64,000 bases of DNA from Silurus meridionalis (GCF_014805685.1 NC_060911.1:7897212-7961211), one strand, 5' to 3'. Numbered from the stretch's first letter, positions 13,606 to 26,306 are shown. The notes: generated by a model not told the origin, from the sequence alone. Translations and numbers: made by a program.

Positions 13606-13790
13606 TTCATATTCATCTATTTTCAGTAACAGATTTATTCCAGTCAGATATTTACTGGATCCAGGAGCAAGAACACAACCTTGATGGGATGCCAATCCAT
13701 TAAAAGGCACCGTACACACCTTTCACACTTATGTGCAATTTAGAGTCACCCATTCACCTTCTGGGACATGGGAGAAAAATTGTGAACAAA
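13606..13790 (+). repeat. possible degenerate retroposon fragment
   Basis: GATGGGATGCCAATCCATTA followed by GCACC, CACAC and GCAATTTAGAGTCACCCATTC resembles a widespread fish LINE-derived repeat. No ends or target duplication are visible, so this is a family-resemblance call only. Confidence 0.4.
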
Positions 13791-14855
13791 GCCACGCAAG
13801 CATATTTTTATTGTTCAGAGAGACCAGAAATGTGAGAGACAAAAGGTGTGTGTGCATATGTGTTGTTTGTTGATGCTCCTTTGCCTATATCAGCTGTCCA
13901 TGACACTTTAAGTTCTTTAAAATCAGTGCTCCTTCATCAAGATCCTTAAGCATCACTTTCCCGAACTGCTTACCCCAGTGAGAAATTAACTCATTGAAAG
14001 ATCCGGTCCATAAGTCATCTGTGTAGATGTCATTATAGCTTAAAGTCTTCAGCAGCCCTCCCGGGGTTCAGGCAGATGGGATGATCTGTTAATGATCCAC
14101 TAATGCTAGTGTCAACCTAATGGAATAGCTTAGCTTATTCTGTCACTCAGACATGCGCACTCTCACAAGAGCAGTGAAGTCAATGTAGTGTTACGCACAC
14201 ACACACACACACACACTCTAATGCACACGGACACTAAAGTCAATGAAGTGTGATCTGCACAAACAAGACTATTAAGTCAATAATATGCCCAGTCAGCATT
14301 AATTGAATCAAAGAATAGACATCCGGTGCATTTTCCCATTCTAAAATCAAACTGTGGACACGCACTGGGTACTTTATTGAGGGATGAAGCAAATTGGCTA
14401 CAGGAATAATCATATAAGTAGAATAATTTGTGCACACTCAAATATCGGAAATGTATTTAAAATGCTATGTACATGAAATTACGTCCTGTGTGGCTCCTTG
14501 CTGTATTTTCTCTTTGCATTGACTAAGAGTAAAATCTATCTTCCGTCATCCCCTGCTATTTTGTAAATCACTCCCTCTCCATAGGGACACATCATCAGAG
14601 GTCATTCTCTCCCTCCGTCTAACAGTTTTAGCAGTGAAAAAGACAGGAATAAAGCGCTGACATCGGCAAAGGAGACAAGGGAGGGAAAACAAATCTCTCT
14701 TGCCTTGCTAACACACCTGAGGCTTAAAAGGATGTAAGTTTGTAGTTGTGGTGTCTAACTGCTACCCCTAGCTACATCCATGTCCAATCTTCTAAAGTGT
14801 TAACAGGACAATCCAGAGAGATTTGAAGCTATTTTGTTGTACGAGCCTATTTCAT
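13791..14855. other. non-coding sequence with short CA tract
   Basis: Contains a CA tract at 14196-14216. Nothing else is recognised. Confidence 0.45.
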
Positions 14856-14907
<52 letters not shown>

Positions 14908-14912
14908 TGTGT
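14856..14912. repeat. (GT)n microsatellite before nrxn2 exon
   Basis: GT tract about 170 bp upstream of the nrxn2 exon at 15081. The interval between has T/C-rich sequence forming a long polypyrimidine region. Confidence 0.95.
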
Positions 14913-15080
14913 ATGGAATGTAAAAGCACAGTCCTCACTATTTCCTCTTTTTTTACTTCTCTTCACTATCTTCTACATTCAATTCTTCTTCTTTTTCTGA
15001 CCTCCCTCTCTTATCCTGCAATTTTCTCTCATCCCCTCTCCTTCTTTTCTTGCTCTATCTTTCTTTCGATGTCCCAACAG

Positions 15081-15403
15081 GTCGGCAGTTGACAATCTTT
15101 AACAGCCAGGCGTCCATAAAAATCGGCGGTGGTGAAAAAGGCCGCAACTTCCAGGGTCAGATCTCAGGCCTGTACTACAACGGCTTGCAGGTCCTAAAGT
15201 TAGCGGCTGAGGGAGACCCGAATGTGCAAGTGCAGGGCAACCTGCGTCTCGTAGGCGAAGTGCCCTCTGTCCTCACCACAGACACCACGTCCACCACGCC
15301 ACTTGCAGACATGTCCACCACTATTATGGAGACCACTACGACCATGGCCACCACCACTACCCGCAAGCAGCGCTCACCCACCATGAGAGACACTGTCACA
15401 CAG
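15081..15403 (+). CDS. nrxn2: neurexin-2 exon: end of last LNS domain and start of stalk
   Basis: The exon is preceded by a pyrimidine-rich tract ending CAACAG and followed by donor GTAAGG. It is 323 nt: two bases completing a split glycine codon, then 107 codons. It starts [16 protein letters not shown] and includes [16 protein letters not shown], the final beta strands of the LNS6 (laminin G) domain through which neurexins bind neuroligins and other postsynaptic partners. A Thr-rich mucin-like stretch ([20 protein letters not shown]) begins the extracellular stalk. Neurexins are single-pass presynaptic adhesion proteins. It closely matches vertebrate NRXN2, whose stalk also has [20 protein letters not shown]. 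Upstream exons are not found in this window, so they lie to the left. Confidence 0.95.
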
Positions 15404-16779
15404 GTAAGGTCTAAAAAAAAAAAGGGTCAGCACTACACGCCATGTAATAAGGTGTAATTTTCCTCCTCTCTGGATTTAAATGATTATTATTACTACTGTA
15501 GGAAAAAATCTAGACCTCTTGTGGTAAGTATATAGCTGCTAATATTAGAAGGGAAGAAAGAAGGTGAGAGTTTAATAAGGAGTAAGAAATTGTGTAGATA
15601 CGCCAACAAATGCAAACATGTTCATCTAACCGATTATTCACGATGTATCTACAGTTGTTAGTTTATAATGTACCTTTCATTCCTTTTCTCTCTTCTATTG
15701 CCTTTGCCTGGGGCAGTGCGAAAGCAAAAATCTGCGACAATTGCCCAAATTGAATAAAGGCAGGAAGGAACTTAATTATCCCAAACAAGCATTAGAAAAA
15801 GCGCTCAAGTGTGAAGTGGCCATTAGCCTCTGCCACACAAGTGTTCATTCAACAGGACAAAGACGTAACCATGCCTATCCCTTTAAATTCATCATTATCG
15901 TTTTTATGCCATACGATGCAATTATTTAGAGCAGGGAAATGCATTGGCAGTCATAACAATGCTCATAGAAAAAAAACAAAAAAGGTCAGTATTTATTTCT
16001 CGCTCATTGTGAAGGGGACTTTCTGAATACAAAATGCAGAAGGATTTATTTGTAATGGTGCATAATGATAAGCTGATTATTGATTATGAAATAAAATATG
16101 CACAAAACCAGCATTCATTAGCCGCGGTAATCAGCTGTGTTAATATGGTCGTTTGAATATTCAAATACACAATGATTAATCTAGCCTAATGTATTTATTC
16201 AAAGTTTATTGTTTAAGTAAAGAAATAATTCAAGCTCAAATAAGCTTATTTACAACATTAGGTACCACAAATCAACTATTAAAAACTTGTGAATTACTGT
16301 TTCTAAGGAATAAAGCACTTCAGAACATGCTGACAAGCTGAATTTTTCCCCAACAGTAGCATGTTGTTATATCATTAGTAGTATTATGCATTAACGATAT
16401 ATCATATTGCATTATAGTTCATTTTCTTCTTTTGAAGGACAACTTCCAACGGATCCAGGACAATCAGTCACTAACGTGTATGAAAGATAGCCAAAGTTTA
16501 ATGACAGAGAAAATGCATTTAGAGACCTCCGTGATGACTATGAGAACATTTGCTTATCAGTACATAGTGAACAAGTACATTGTTGAAGGTCATACCTAAA
16601 GATATGACAGTTGCAGCATGTCAATATGCAAAAAAAAGATAAGTCATCACACACACTAGGCAAATTACTCATGGTAGAATAACTGAATAAGTGATTTGGA
16701 ATATTATCTAACAGATGACTCTTATTGAAATATGGCTTTAAATCATATTTCACCCTGCAATTCTGGTGGTGTGGAATTC

Positions 16780-17200
16780 TTCAATGGCAGTTCACAACTA
16801 TTAGGAAAAGGATTGTTTAGATAGACAAGCTCGCTTTGTGCACAGGGGCATTGCCATGCTAGAGCAGGTTTGGGTTTCTAACTTCAGCTGACTGAGCTTT
16901 GGATATATGATTCGGGTCATTGTTTGGTTGTATGGTGAGGTTGGATGCAGTTAGTTACAGTCTAGATGGTACTGCAAGGTGTTCAATTATGAAATGGCAG
17001 CCATGTTGGTTTAGTTTTCCCTTCATTCAGAATAAAAATCCAAACTTCCCTGCACCAAAACAACCTTAAACCATTGAGCTTCCACCTCCATGTTTCACTG
17101 TGGGGGTTAAACAGTCTTAAATAAGTTCTTCTATTAGAGCCAAAAAAATTGAATTTAGGACTGTCAACAGAACTTTTGCCCAATCATTCATTGTTCAGTG
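16780..17200. mobile_element. non-autonomous DNA-transposon-like repeat, copy 1
   Basis: GCTTTGTGCACAGGGGCATT then ATGCTAGAGCAGGTTTGGGT recurs in diverged form at 40087-40140. The motif ACCATTGAGCTTCCACCTCC with CATGTTTCACTGTGGG nearby is common in fish MITE-like DNA repeats. Ends are eroded and the class cannot be fixed from here. Confidence 0.5.
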
Positions 17201-17342
17201 TTTTTGCTTTTGCTTTTACCCTAGTTGGTTGCATTTAAACAAAATGAACATGTGTCTCCAAAACCATAGAAGACTGTTTCCAAATTGATGACAGGCACGG
17301 TATATTTATTAGATTTGCACATTACTGTAACTCATCACAGTC

Positions 17343-17344
<2 letters not shown>

Positions 17345-17404
<60 letters not shown>
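17345..17404. repeat. (AT)n microsatellite
   Basis: TA dinucleotide tract, followed by two copies of GGGATATATATGGGAT-like sequence. Confidence 0.95.
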
Positions 17405-17406
<2 letters not shown>

Positions 17407-18851
17407 GATATATATGGGATTTCAAAGATGTCATGTAGCTGTATGAAAAAGAAAAGTGGTGGTATTTAGCATCCGGGTCCTTCCAGTCACTTTTCTGACA
17501 GATAACATCCTTAACCTTATTGGCAATTAAATATTCAGAAGATCAAGTGTCCACATTTTTTTAATGGAATGCTATCAAAGCGGGCCATTCCAATTGGGCA
17601 CAACATATGGAAAAGAAACGATCTCGCTCTGAAACAGATGTCTGATTCATCTATCACGACCAGAAGGAGTGGATAAAAACCAGATATGTTCCAATTTTAG
17701 TTTTAAAATAATGAACAATAGACAAAGAGAACTAGAGCTGAGTTAGAGAAACAGCATAACCCCATTAGAAATGGCATTCCTTACAATAGCAAACTCCCCG
17801 TCGACTAACAGGTATATTTTGTGGTACTAATTTTGTGGTGGCAAGTTTGTATTAAGATTTTTTTTTAAATTATGGTTCTATTAAAAACACAAAAGCTGCA
17901 TGTATGCATTTTCCTGTATACATTCACCTAAATCTCAAAGCGCTTTGATGTATTATTTTCAGCAATACCTGTCGTTGGCAGTGTGTTATATTAAGTAGGT
18001 TGGAACACATGAGGAGGTGATTTCATTGTAACTATAAATACATCAGATGAACTGATGTTCCACTCCTGCTTCTACAAGAAAACAGCAAACAGCTGCCTAA
18101 GTGAGGCAGACAGACTCGGAGTGAGACAGAGAAGAAGAGCTTCAATCATACCTGTCTTTATGGCTGAATAAAAGTGCAGAGATTGAGAGGCATCACATGC
18201 CTTTGATCTTGATGTCTAACACTTTGATGGTTAAATAAAACATCGATTGTACTCTTTGATGTTTTTCCGCTCCGACTCCGACCCGGTGAGCAAAGCTACG
18301 CTGACGATGCTGACAAACAGAATAGTGTTTTCCTGTATGATGAAACAGTTGCAAACACTTAGGTAAAATATATTATTTTTAAAAAACACAGTGGAGCAGT
18401 AATATACAGTAAACCTTTTAATAAAAAAGTTTATTAGTAAAGCCCATTTAACAATCTTTTAGATTTAGACAATTTCCTACTTATATGAAACGTAGGTTGA
18501 GAAAAACCAATCACCCATAAAAGAGACTCATCTAACGACTCCCACAAATCTCTTTAAAATGCAAAGTTCACAACAAGCTAAACGCATCATGATGTCTAAA
18601 TGTGTTTCCAGTGATGCCGCTTAAACATGTTTACTAATATAGTTGCACATTTACTCACAAACTCTTTTTCTTCATTTTGAAACCTGGCAATATACTTTGA
18701 AGAAGTGGGGCACACTGAAACTGAGCAATCAGATGGGAAGGGTCTCAGTAAAAGAAGTGCTAGCTAGACAGAAGGCGTTCCTCGGTGCAAACCTCATGGA
18801 AGCCTGCTTGGGCCATTTGCTTCTGTTTAGCCACTTATCCATAAAGCCCAA

Positions 18852-19068
<217 letters not shown>

Positions 19069-19077
19069 AATGAACCT

Positions 19078-20373
19078 TGGATATACTTTGGAGTAGTCAA
19101 TGTGCAGTTTGTATAGCAGTACAGATTTACTGTCCTCTGAAAATCTAGTGCTGGCTTAATCCTCTGGAGCATGGAATTTACCAGCGCTACACAGGTTGTT
19201 GCTGGGATCCTCTTCCACTCCTCCATAATGACATCACATAGCTGCTGGATGTGAGACACATGGTGCTGCTTTGCCTTCTGGATGCCCCACATGTGCTTAA
19301 TAGAGTTTAGGACTGGAGACTTACTTGGCCACTCCATCACCTTCACCGAAGCAGTTGTCATCTTGGCAGTGTGTTTGGGGTCGTTTTCATGTTGGAAAAC
19401 TGCCGTTTGGCCCAGTTTCTGAATGGAGGGCGTAATGTTCTGTTTTAGAATGCCACAGTACATGTTGGAATCCATGTTTTCCTCAATAAACTGCAGCTCC
19501 ACAGTACCAGCAGCACTCATGCAGCCCCAGACCATGATGATACCACCACGATGCTTGACTGTAGGCAAGACACAATTTTAATGGTAGTCCTCACCAGGGT
19601 GTCCTTGTCCACCACACATGCTGGACAAGTTTATCTTGTTCCCATTAGACCACTGGACATGGTTCCAGTAATTTATGCTATTAGACAGGTTGTCTTTAGT
19701 AAACTGTTTGCAGGCTTTCTTGTAAACCAGCTTCAGAAGATTCTTCCTTCTGGGATGACATCATGCAAACCGACTTGTTGCAGTGTGTGGCGTGCGGTCT
19801 GAGCACTGACAAGCAGACCTTCCGCTTCTGCAACCTCTAAAGTAATGCTGCAGCACTCAAGCTTCTGTTTTTTGAAGCAGCTTCTGCACCTGATGCACAG
19901 CACGAGCACTCAACTTCTTTGATGGACTCTTGAGAGTTCTGTTCAGAGTGGAAACCGTCTTGGAAAACCTCTGTATGACCCTGGCCACTGTACTGTAACT
20001 CAGTTTCAGGGTGTTACTGATCTTCTTATAGCCTCTGCCATCTTTGTGGAGAGCAACAATTCTAATTCTCAAATCCTCAGAGTTCTTTACCATGAGGTGC
20101 CATGATGAATATCCAGTGGTCAGTATGAGAGAATTGTTACTCAAAGCACCGAATATTAACTGCTCTAATACAAGAAACAAAATTTTGTATGGTTCTGTCA
20201 AGCAGACAAAAACACGAAGATGATGAATGGGACATACGGCTTTGCATGGTTACGCAACATACAGCTGTTATGACTTAGGGTGTACTCACATTTGTTTCCA
20301 GTTATTTTGACAATAATGGCTGTATGTTGAGTTCTTTTCAGAGGACAGTGAATCTGCACTGCTATACAAGCTG

Positions 20374-20380
<7 letters not shown>
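19078..20380 (-). mobile_element. inactive Tc1-like transposon, copy A
   Basis: Inverted ends: TTTGTATAGCAGTACAGATT at 19107 and its inverse near 20353-20372, each continuing into CTGTCCTCTGAAAA. On the - strand the N-terminal helix-turn-helix (20201-19857) contains GYKKISNTLKLSYSTVARVI; the catalytic half (19568-19062) has VKHRGGIIMVWGCMSAAGTV and DVIMEEWKRIPA. The frames do not join, so there are frameshifts between 19569 and 19856. All three acidic catalytic positions appear changed: SNGNK where SDETK is usual, HEND where QDND is usual, and IKHMW where IENLW is usual. It belongs to the same family as the copy at 45590-46825. Confidence 0.9.

Positions 20381-20447
<67 letters not shown>
20376..20447. 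repeat. (AT)n microsatellite
   Basis: AT tract starting exactly at the right end of Tc1 copy A. Confidence 0.95.
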
Positions 20448-20450
<3 letters not shown>

Positions 20451-20559
20451 ACATCCACAACATCGTTTCTTTGATCATCGTTCATCGATTCTAAAAAATT
20501 ATAATAAGAAATTGATTGTTGTTTTTTTATGGTTCTTCTTCTTTTTTTTCTTCTTCTTC

Positions 20560-20975
20560 TTTATTTTATTGGCAGTTTTCATTTTTAAGTAGTGCATTAC
20601 AGCTATCTACTGTGGTAATGGATCAGAGAAATATATCCCTATTCCTCAGACCAAAAATTCGACATGATGCACACATTCGGCAATTAAAACCATCCGTGTG
20701 CAAACATAGCAAAAGTTCTGTTTGGTTTCCCGATGATTAACGTAATTTAAAATGCCATAATTACTTCAAAACAATTAGAAAAATATTTGGTCTTCATGCT
20801 CTATGTTTAGAATGATTTCACTGATAAAAAACTAAAATCATCCATATTTATTCATGTTGATTAAAGTATTTAAATCTTGAAAAGTATTCATTTAAGGTAC
20901 TTTTAGAAGAGAATAAAATGTGCAAATAAGCTGTGATTAATCATGATTTTTTTTTTGTCGCTTGACAGCCCTTAA
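20560..20975. repeat. unclassified dispersed repeat, copy 1
   Basis: The core CGGCAATTAAAACCATCCGT with CATAGCAAAAGTTCTGTTTG and CGATGATTAACG is shared with copies at 21817-22384 and 55150-55410. It ends TTGACAGCCCTTAAA after TTAATCATGATT. The termini recall MITE-like hAT repeats of fish, but inverted ends are not intact. Confidence 0.65.
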
Positions 20976-21816
20976 ATATGTATATATAGACATGAAAAAT
21001 ACTTTTACAGCCATATGTTTCTTTTCAAAACTGTAACTACAAAGTTGGAGGCTTAGTCTTAATTGTGGAATAGATTTTGGATGTGAAAGCATCATATTCT
21101 CCCTTCATTTGAGTTAGGAGATCTAGCTCCAGCATAAAATTCCCCTGAGCACAATGTGAGCACCATGCTTATAGGTTTACATGGGTTAGAGTGGAAGGTC
21201 TTCAGTGGCTTGCTGTAAAGCAATACCTTAACCGTATTGAATACCCCAGGCCTTCTCATCCTACAGCAGGACCTTTATTAATGATACTAGTATTCCCTTG
21301 TGGATAGATAACCTTGTGAATGAATGTGCACAAATCTCCACAACCACATTCCAAAATCTTGTAAAACATCTTACCAGAAGACATTATTTTCACAGCAAAT
21401 GGGGATTAAAAAATGAATGGGATGTTCAAAATAATTGAGAATAATGAAAATATTGATATATAATGAGAATAAGATATATAATGAGAATATTGAGTTTTGT
21501 GTCGATACAAATCGTAATCTTTTTTTGCAGGATACAAATGTTGGATTTTTATGAATACCACATTTGTTGTCTAAACACTTGTCCATATCCAGTTTCATAA
21601 ACCATTATCTGTATTGTGCTTTTTGCACCATGCAAAATCACTGATATAAATTTGGATCATAATTGTAAATTTGTTCACAACCCAAGTTGTACAGGTTGTG
21701 GCCTCTTTGTTTTAAAATTTACTACATGCCAAAATAATGCAGTTCTGAAAATAATAGAATAGTATAAAAAATATAAAAAATAAGAATAATAAAAAAAATT
21801 AGGAATAATAAAAAAA

Positions 21817-22384
21817 TTAGGGATGTCATTTTGGTTCATTAATTCATTTTAACTGCACTAATTTTATTAACACGCAATGAATGCAGCGCATATTTGTGTG
21901 ACCATTTTTAATTACAAATATAAATAAATAAATATAAAAGAGAATAAATTAAAACCTAGATATAAAAAAATAAACTATAAAAATAAAAATCATTTGTTTT
22001 AGTGATGCGCCATGAAATCAGCACCAAAATCAGCACCAAAATCCTCCATGATGCACACATCCGGCAATTAAAACCATCCGTGTGGAAACATAGCAAAAGT
22101 TCGGTTTGGTGTTCTGATGATTTACGTCATTTAAAAACGACATAATTACTTTAAAACATTTACAACAATATTTTATTATTATTTTATAATATTTTATTTT
22201 ATGTTGAGTTTGGTTTCACTAATTATTATTAATAACATACTTTTGCAATATCTATATTTGTCCATGTCCATGTTGATTAAAGTAGTAAAAACTTAATAGT
22301 AGTAAAAACTTAAAATAATAATTTAAGGTACATTTAAAGTTGCAAATAATCATGATTAAGTATTTTAATCAATAGACATTCCTA
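21817..22384. repeat. unclassified dispersed repeat, copy 2
   Basis: The most complete copy of the family: starts near AGGGATGTCATTTTGGTTC, has the core ATGATGCACACATCCGGCAA and GTGTGGAAACATAGCAAAAG, and ends with GTTGATTAAAGTA and AATCATGATTAAG as in copy 1. It carries a short internal duplication, AAATCAGCACC twice, at 22015-22040. Confidence 0.65.
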
Positions 22385-23118
22385 TTATATATCTAATATA
22401 ATATAAAAATATAACCCATAAGGTTAATTCAAACAAACAGGAAGTGGCTGAAACAAAGTATCTACTTTGTAGTTCGAAAGAGTTTAGTTTGAGATGTTTT
22501 TCTTTAAAGCTTAAAGTCTGTAGCTGTCATTTTGATCTTTCGAATGAATCTGCAATGTCTGCACTTATTTTATTATTAGCACCTAAATGGTGGTGAATTT
22601 ATGCATAAAAATACATTTCCTTTTATATATCAAAGTGCTAGCATCAATTATCTTATGAAAATGAAGGTGCGAAAGCTACTGTAGCTCAGAATCATTGCTA
22701 TTTTTGCAAGTCTAGACCTTCAATAGTGGATAAAACCTTGTTTTTTTTACACACTACGAAGAATTTCTGTCTGAAGTCTGCCTCAGAATATATTAACCTA
22801 TTGTGTTAATTATAAGTAAATTGAACAAAGCACTACTGGCAAAAATAATTAATTTCCATTATTTGTCAAATCTGTGGATTTGGAGGAAACGACATTGCTT
22901 GAAAGAGAATTTTAAAAGCCCAAATGAAATTAGTAACAAGTTCAAAAGGTGTTCACTAATGAACTAGTGAAATGCCCCTTCATAAAATTTTAGCCCTCTA
23001 AAAGAGTAATTGCCCAAGAAATAAGGGAACTAGTTAATTATGATAATTTCAGATAGTTTTGAATAAAAGAAGTAAAGATAGAAATAAAAGAACAGCAGCC
23101 ACTTTTAATACTTCAGTT

Positions 23119-23124
23119 TTTATT
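23119..23124 (-). terminator. poly(A) signal of the crystallin gene
   Basis: AATAAA on the - strand, 35 nt past the stop codon at 23159-23161. This spacing is typical of gamma-crystallin genes with very short 3' UTRs. Confidence 0.8.
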
Positions 23125-23158
23125 GAAAATAGGATACTGCATACTCAATTGAACTGAT

Positions 23159-23857
23159 TTAATACCAGGAGTCCATGATACGCCTCATGCTCATGAACCT
23201 CATGCCACCGTAGTCCCTGAAGCTCCTGTACTCTCCAGGCCTGAAGTACCACATCCTGCCTCTGTAGTGGGGATGTTCATACATGAGCCAGTGTCCGTCC
23301 ATCACATTGCAGGACATGCAGCCGCTGGACCAGTGGTAGCGATCCATGAAGGAATCACAGTCATCCATCACCTCATTCATCTGTCCCATGAAGTTGTCCT
23401 TCTCATAGATTCTCATTCTGTAGGATCCTCTGTACTGTTTTGGAAATGTAAGAGTCAGTACACCAGGAAATACACCCTAAATCCCAAATTTTAGACTGAA
23501 ATGAAGTGGAGAACTAATAACATACCATGGGGATCATGCGGCAGGACCTGATGTAGTTGTTGCCCCAGCCCCACATGTTCATGTAGTCAGCGTACTCGCC
23601 CCTTTTCATGAAATACTGGTTTCCCATGTAGTTGGTGCGGTCGTAGACCATCCAGCAGCCGCTCTCCACCCTGCAGGAGTGGCAGCGGCTCATGTAAGAG
23701 TGAATATCAGAACAATCACTGGTGCACTCATAGGAGCGCCCCATGAAGTTCTTGTCCTCATAGAAGATCACCTGTTTAAGCAAAAAGGGCAAATTCAATA
23801 TTAATGAATCACAACAATATAATTGCTAAGGCTTGTCTTGATGATTACCTTTCCCAT
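23159..23857 (-). CDS. crygm: gamma-M crystallin, three exons, complete
   Basis: The coding parts on the - strand are 23857-23849 (MGK), 23771-23526 (82 codons) and 23434-23159 (91 codons plus stop). All introns are GT-AG in phase 0. The total is 176 residues, normal for gamma crystallins, with the classic design of a three-residue first exon and one two-Greek-key domain in each other exon. Domain 1 begins [16 protein letters not shown]; domain 2 begins [18 protein letters not shown] and ends RRIMDSWY. About 23 residues are methionine and nine are cysteine, the composition of fish gamma-M crystallins, which pack at very high concentration in hard fish lenses. No frameshift or stop is seen. 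The gene is nested in an nrxn2 intron in opposite orientation. The exact M subtype cannot be told by reading. Confidence 0.96.
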
Positions 23858-23928
23858 GATGGCTGTTTTGGTTTGTTCAAGCTGTTTCTAACTGGTGAAC
23901 TGACATCCTGGCTGGTTTAACCCTTGCA

Positions 23929-23934
23929 TTTATA
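23929..23934 (-). promoter_or_regulatory. TATA box of the crystallin gene
   Basis: TATAAA on the - strand, about 72 bp before the start codon, leaving room for the short 5' UTR typical of gamma crystallins. Just upstream are TGCTGG (a half site like that of large Maf factors) and ACAATAG (Sox-like). Those two are short motifs and only suggestive of lens control. Confidence 0.7.
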
Positions 23935-25297
23935 TTGGACCAGCACTGAAGAACTTGTGCCTCCTATTGTAAAAACTCATGACCAAGCAACCTAGCACAG
24001 AGGCCCATAGAGGGCTAAAAAGCTTTCAGTGCATTTTCTATGTGATACAGTCTCCAGAAGTTTCTATTGGCAAGTCAGTAGTTTCAAATGAAAAGCATTA
24101 TTTTACTATTTAAATAGCATTGGCAGCACCTACATTATGTCAATCTTTGGTATAATCAGTAATGAAATGTTCTGCTGAATTGTACCTATGTAGCAGAATT
24201 ATTTGCTTGCAAAACAGGAAAATTAACAGTTGAGCACTGATGACAAAATAGGTGGTTGTGTTAAAGGCAGTCATGCTGTGTAGTTGAAGATTGACTCATT
24301 AATTGATGCCTAAAAGTTATTTTTTTTTTTTCATTAACAAGAATATGTATTGCAACTACAGCGTATGTATCAGCTGAAGGTTTAATTCTTTAAGGACACT
24401 TTCTCACCCCTTAGTCCCGATTAGTGTTGACACCAATCTGACCAATTTAAATAGCAAAAAATGAAATAGCTGAAATTTGCTAAGGGCAAATGAGCATTTT
24501 GTAGATTACTGCATGGTACATTGCACATTTGGCTGCACATAAAATATTTTCATGGGCCTAAGCAAATGTGTGTCAATTAAAATGTAAATGATTAAAATTG
24601 AAGGTATTGTTGTCATCTCAATGCATTCAATTTTTTTTTAAAAAGGCAGTGCTGTTTTTATATTCTTAAATGGATGACTTTTTGTTTCTTGAATATTAGA
24701 TAAAACAAATAATTGATGAGAAAGTTGTCTATATATGTCAGGCGAAAGAACGTGCCGGAAACCGAAGTAAAATCCACGAAGGTTTTTTAATGAAGAACAA
24801 AAGGGCAAGGAAGAAAAACGGCAAACCGCAACAAAACTCCAGGTCAAACTAATCTGGTTTTCCTGGGGATTTGAAATAAAGGCAGAATGTGTGTTTTTGC
24901 ACAAAAGTAAAAAACTAAAGTATAAATGGTTCACAAAAAAGCTTAACTACTGTCTTGAAAATTTTGTCAACCAAATCCATTTTTTTCTCCTCAGTCAGCC
25001 ATTGTGGAATAAACGAAAAAGCAGCTATTAAATCCACACAAATATGTTTGAGCTTGTGCAGTTTGCAGCAGATGCGGTTTGAGTACTGATTAGTACACGC
25101 TCTGACCATCCAATCAAACGACATGTTTAGATGCCTTCTAGGGGGCCTTGGAGAAAGCAAATTGCAATCTGATTGGTTAAAGCAACAGCTTCAAGCTACA
25201 TAGATTTAAATCAATAGGGCACCTGCAGTGTTCAAAGTGCAGAGAAGACCTTGCTCACAATGACGGCCCACCACTTTCTCTGCTTTTTCTCTTTCAG

Positions 25298-25373
25298 AAC
25301 ACAGATGATTTGCTAGTAGCATCAGCAGAATGTCCGAGTGATGATGAGGATTTAGAGGAGTGTGAGCCTGGCG
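25298..25373 (+). CDS. nrxn2: neurexin-2 short acidic exon (Cys-loop)
   Basis: This 76-nt exon lies between acceptor CTTTCAG and donor GTGAGT and encodes [20 protein letters not shown] followed by ECEPG plus the first base of a glycine codon. It is nearly identical to the human NRXN2 segment with the same role. The two cysteines flank an acidic run and form the small cysteine loop of the stalk, near alternative splice site 5 of neurexins. Its phases match both neighbours: it follows TVTQ and leads into GGELVLP. It is too short for a plain ORF search and was found by homology of the peptide. Confidence 0.95.
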
Positions 25374-25971
25374 GTGAGTATATTTTTCTAAATTGGGGTG
25401 TATTCATGGAGATTAATGGGACACACACATTAATTAAAGTCTGTGGTTTTATAAATACAGCTGTGATTGGTCAGTAGTGTTGCCATTATGTTATACAGGT
25501 TATGCATGTAATTGTTTCCTGACCTCATGGGCCAGAGTATTTAATATATTCTAAAAATGAATGTTGATCAACTGAGAACAGCCAAGATAAATTCTATTAC
25601 ACTATAAGATCTCAGCCCTTCGCACATGTATCGTTCTTTAGGTACATCTAATTCATTAGGCTAAACAAAAAATAAATATAAAACCTTAAACAGCAGTAGT
25701 CATGTGTACATAAAACATGTGTAAAGATATTCCTTTTGTCAACATGAGGACATCCATTAAGTAATTAATCCTAATTCTATTTGTGAGATCTTCAGATGCA
25801 AATCTCTGTGATGCGTCTTTTTAATTTACTGATTAATTTGTTATATTTGTTATTTTTATTAACAACAATGGGCTTTCCTGAGCATTAATCTGTTTCTTAG
25901 TGAAGACTTGTTAGAGTTTTATTAGGAATCATAGTAGCTACTATGATATTAGGTAGTTGGTAGTAGGAGTG

Positions 25972-25973
<2 letters not shown>

Positions 25974-26025
<52 letters not shown>
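25974..26025. repeat. (AC)n microsatellite
   Basis: Uninterrupted CA dinucleotides. Confidence 0.97.
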
Positions 26026-26026
<1 letters not shown>

Positions 26027-26247
26027 AATATACTGCAACAGAACTGGGGTTTGGCCCCTCCAAGCACTTTTCCATGAAAAATTAGATACTGCACAAAAAG
26101 TAATAATTATTTTCATTAATTTAATTGTCAAGTACAACAATAGCTATTTTTGTTACTTATTTTGACAAGTAAAAAATATTACTTAACAGGACCAAGGACA
26201 GAGGCATCTATTACAGAATTGTCATAAAATGCACCATTATTGTTGCC

Positions 26248-26248
<1 letters not shown>

Positions 26249-26304
<56 letters not shown>
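26249..26304. repeat. (AAT)n microsatellite
   Basis: Perfect trinucleotide tract. Confidence 0.97.

Positions 26305-26306
<2 letters not shown>

Noticed and set aside
15175..15399. - strand frame over the nrxn2 exon
   Set aside because: Shadow of the exon at 15081-15403; valine-rich because of antisense Thr codons.
24638..25160. Two - strand frames next to the acidic nrxn2 exon
   Set aside because: No homology recognised, no promoter or splice support.
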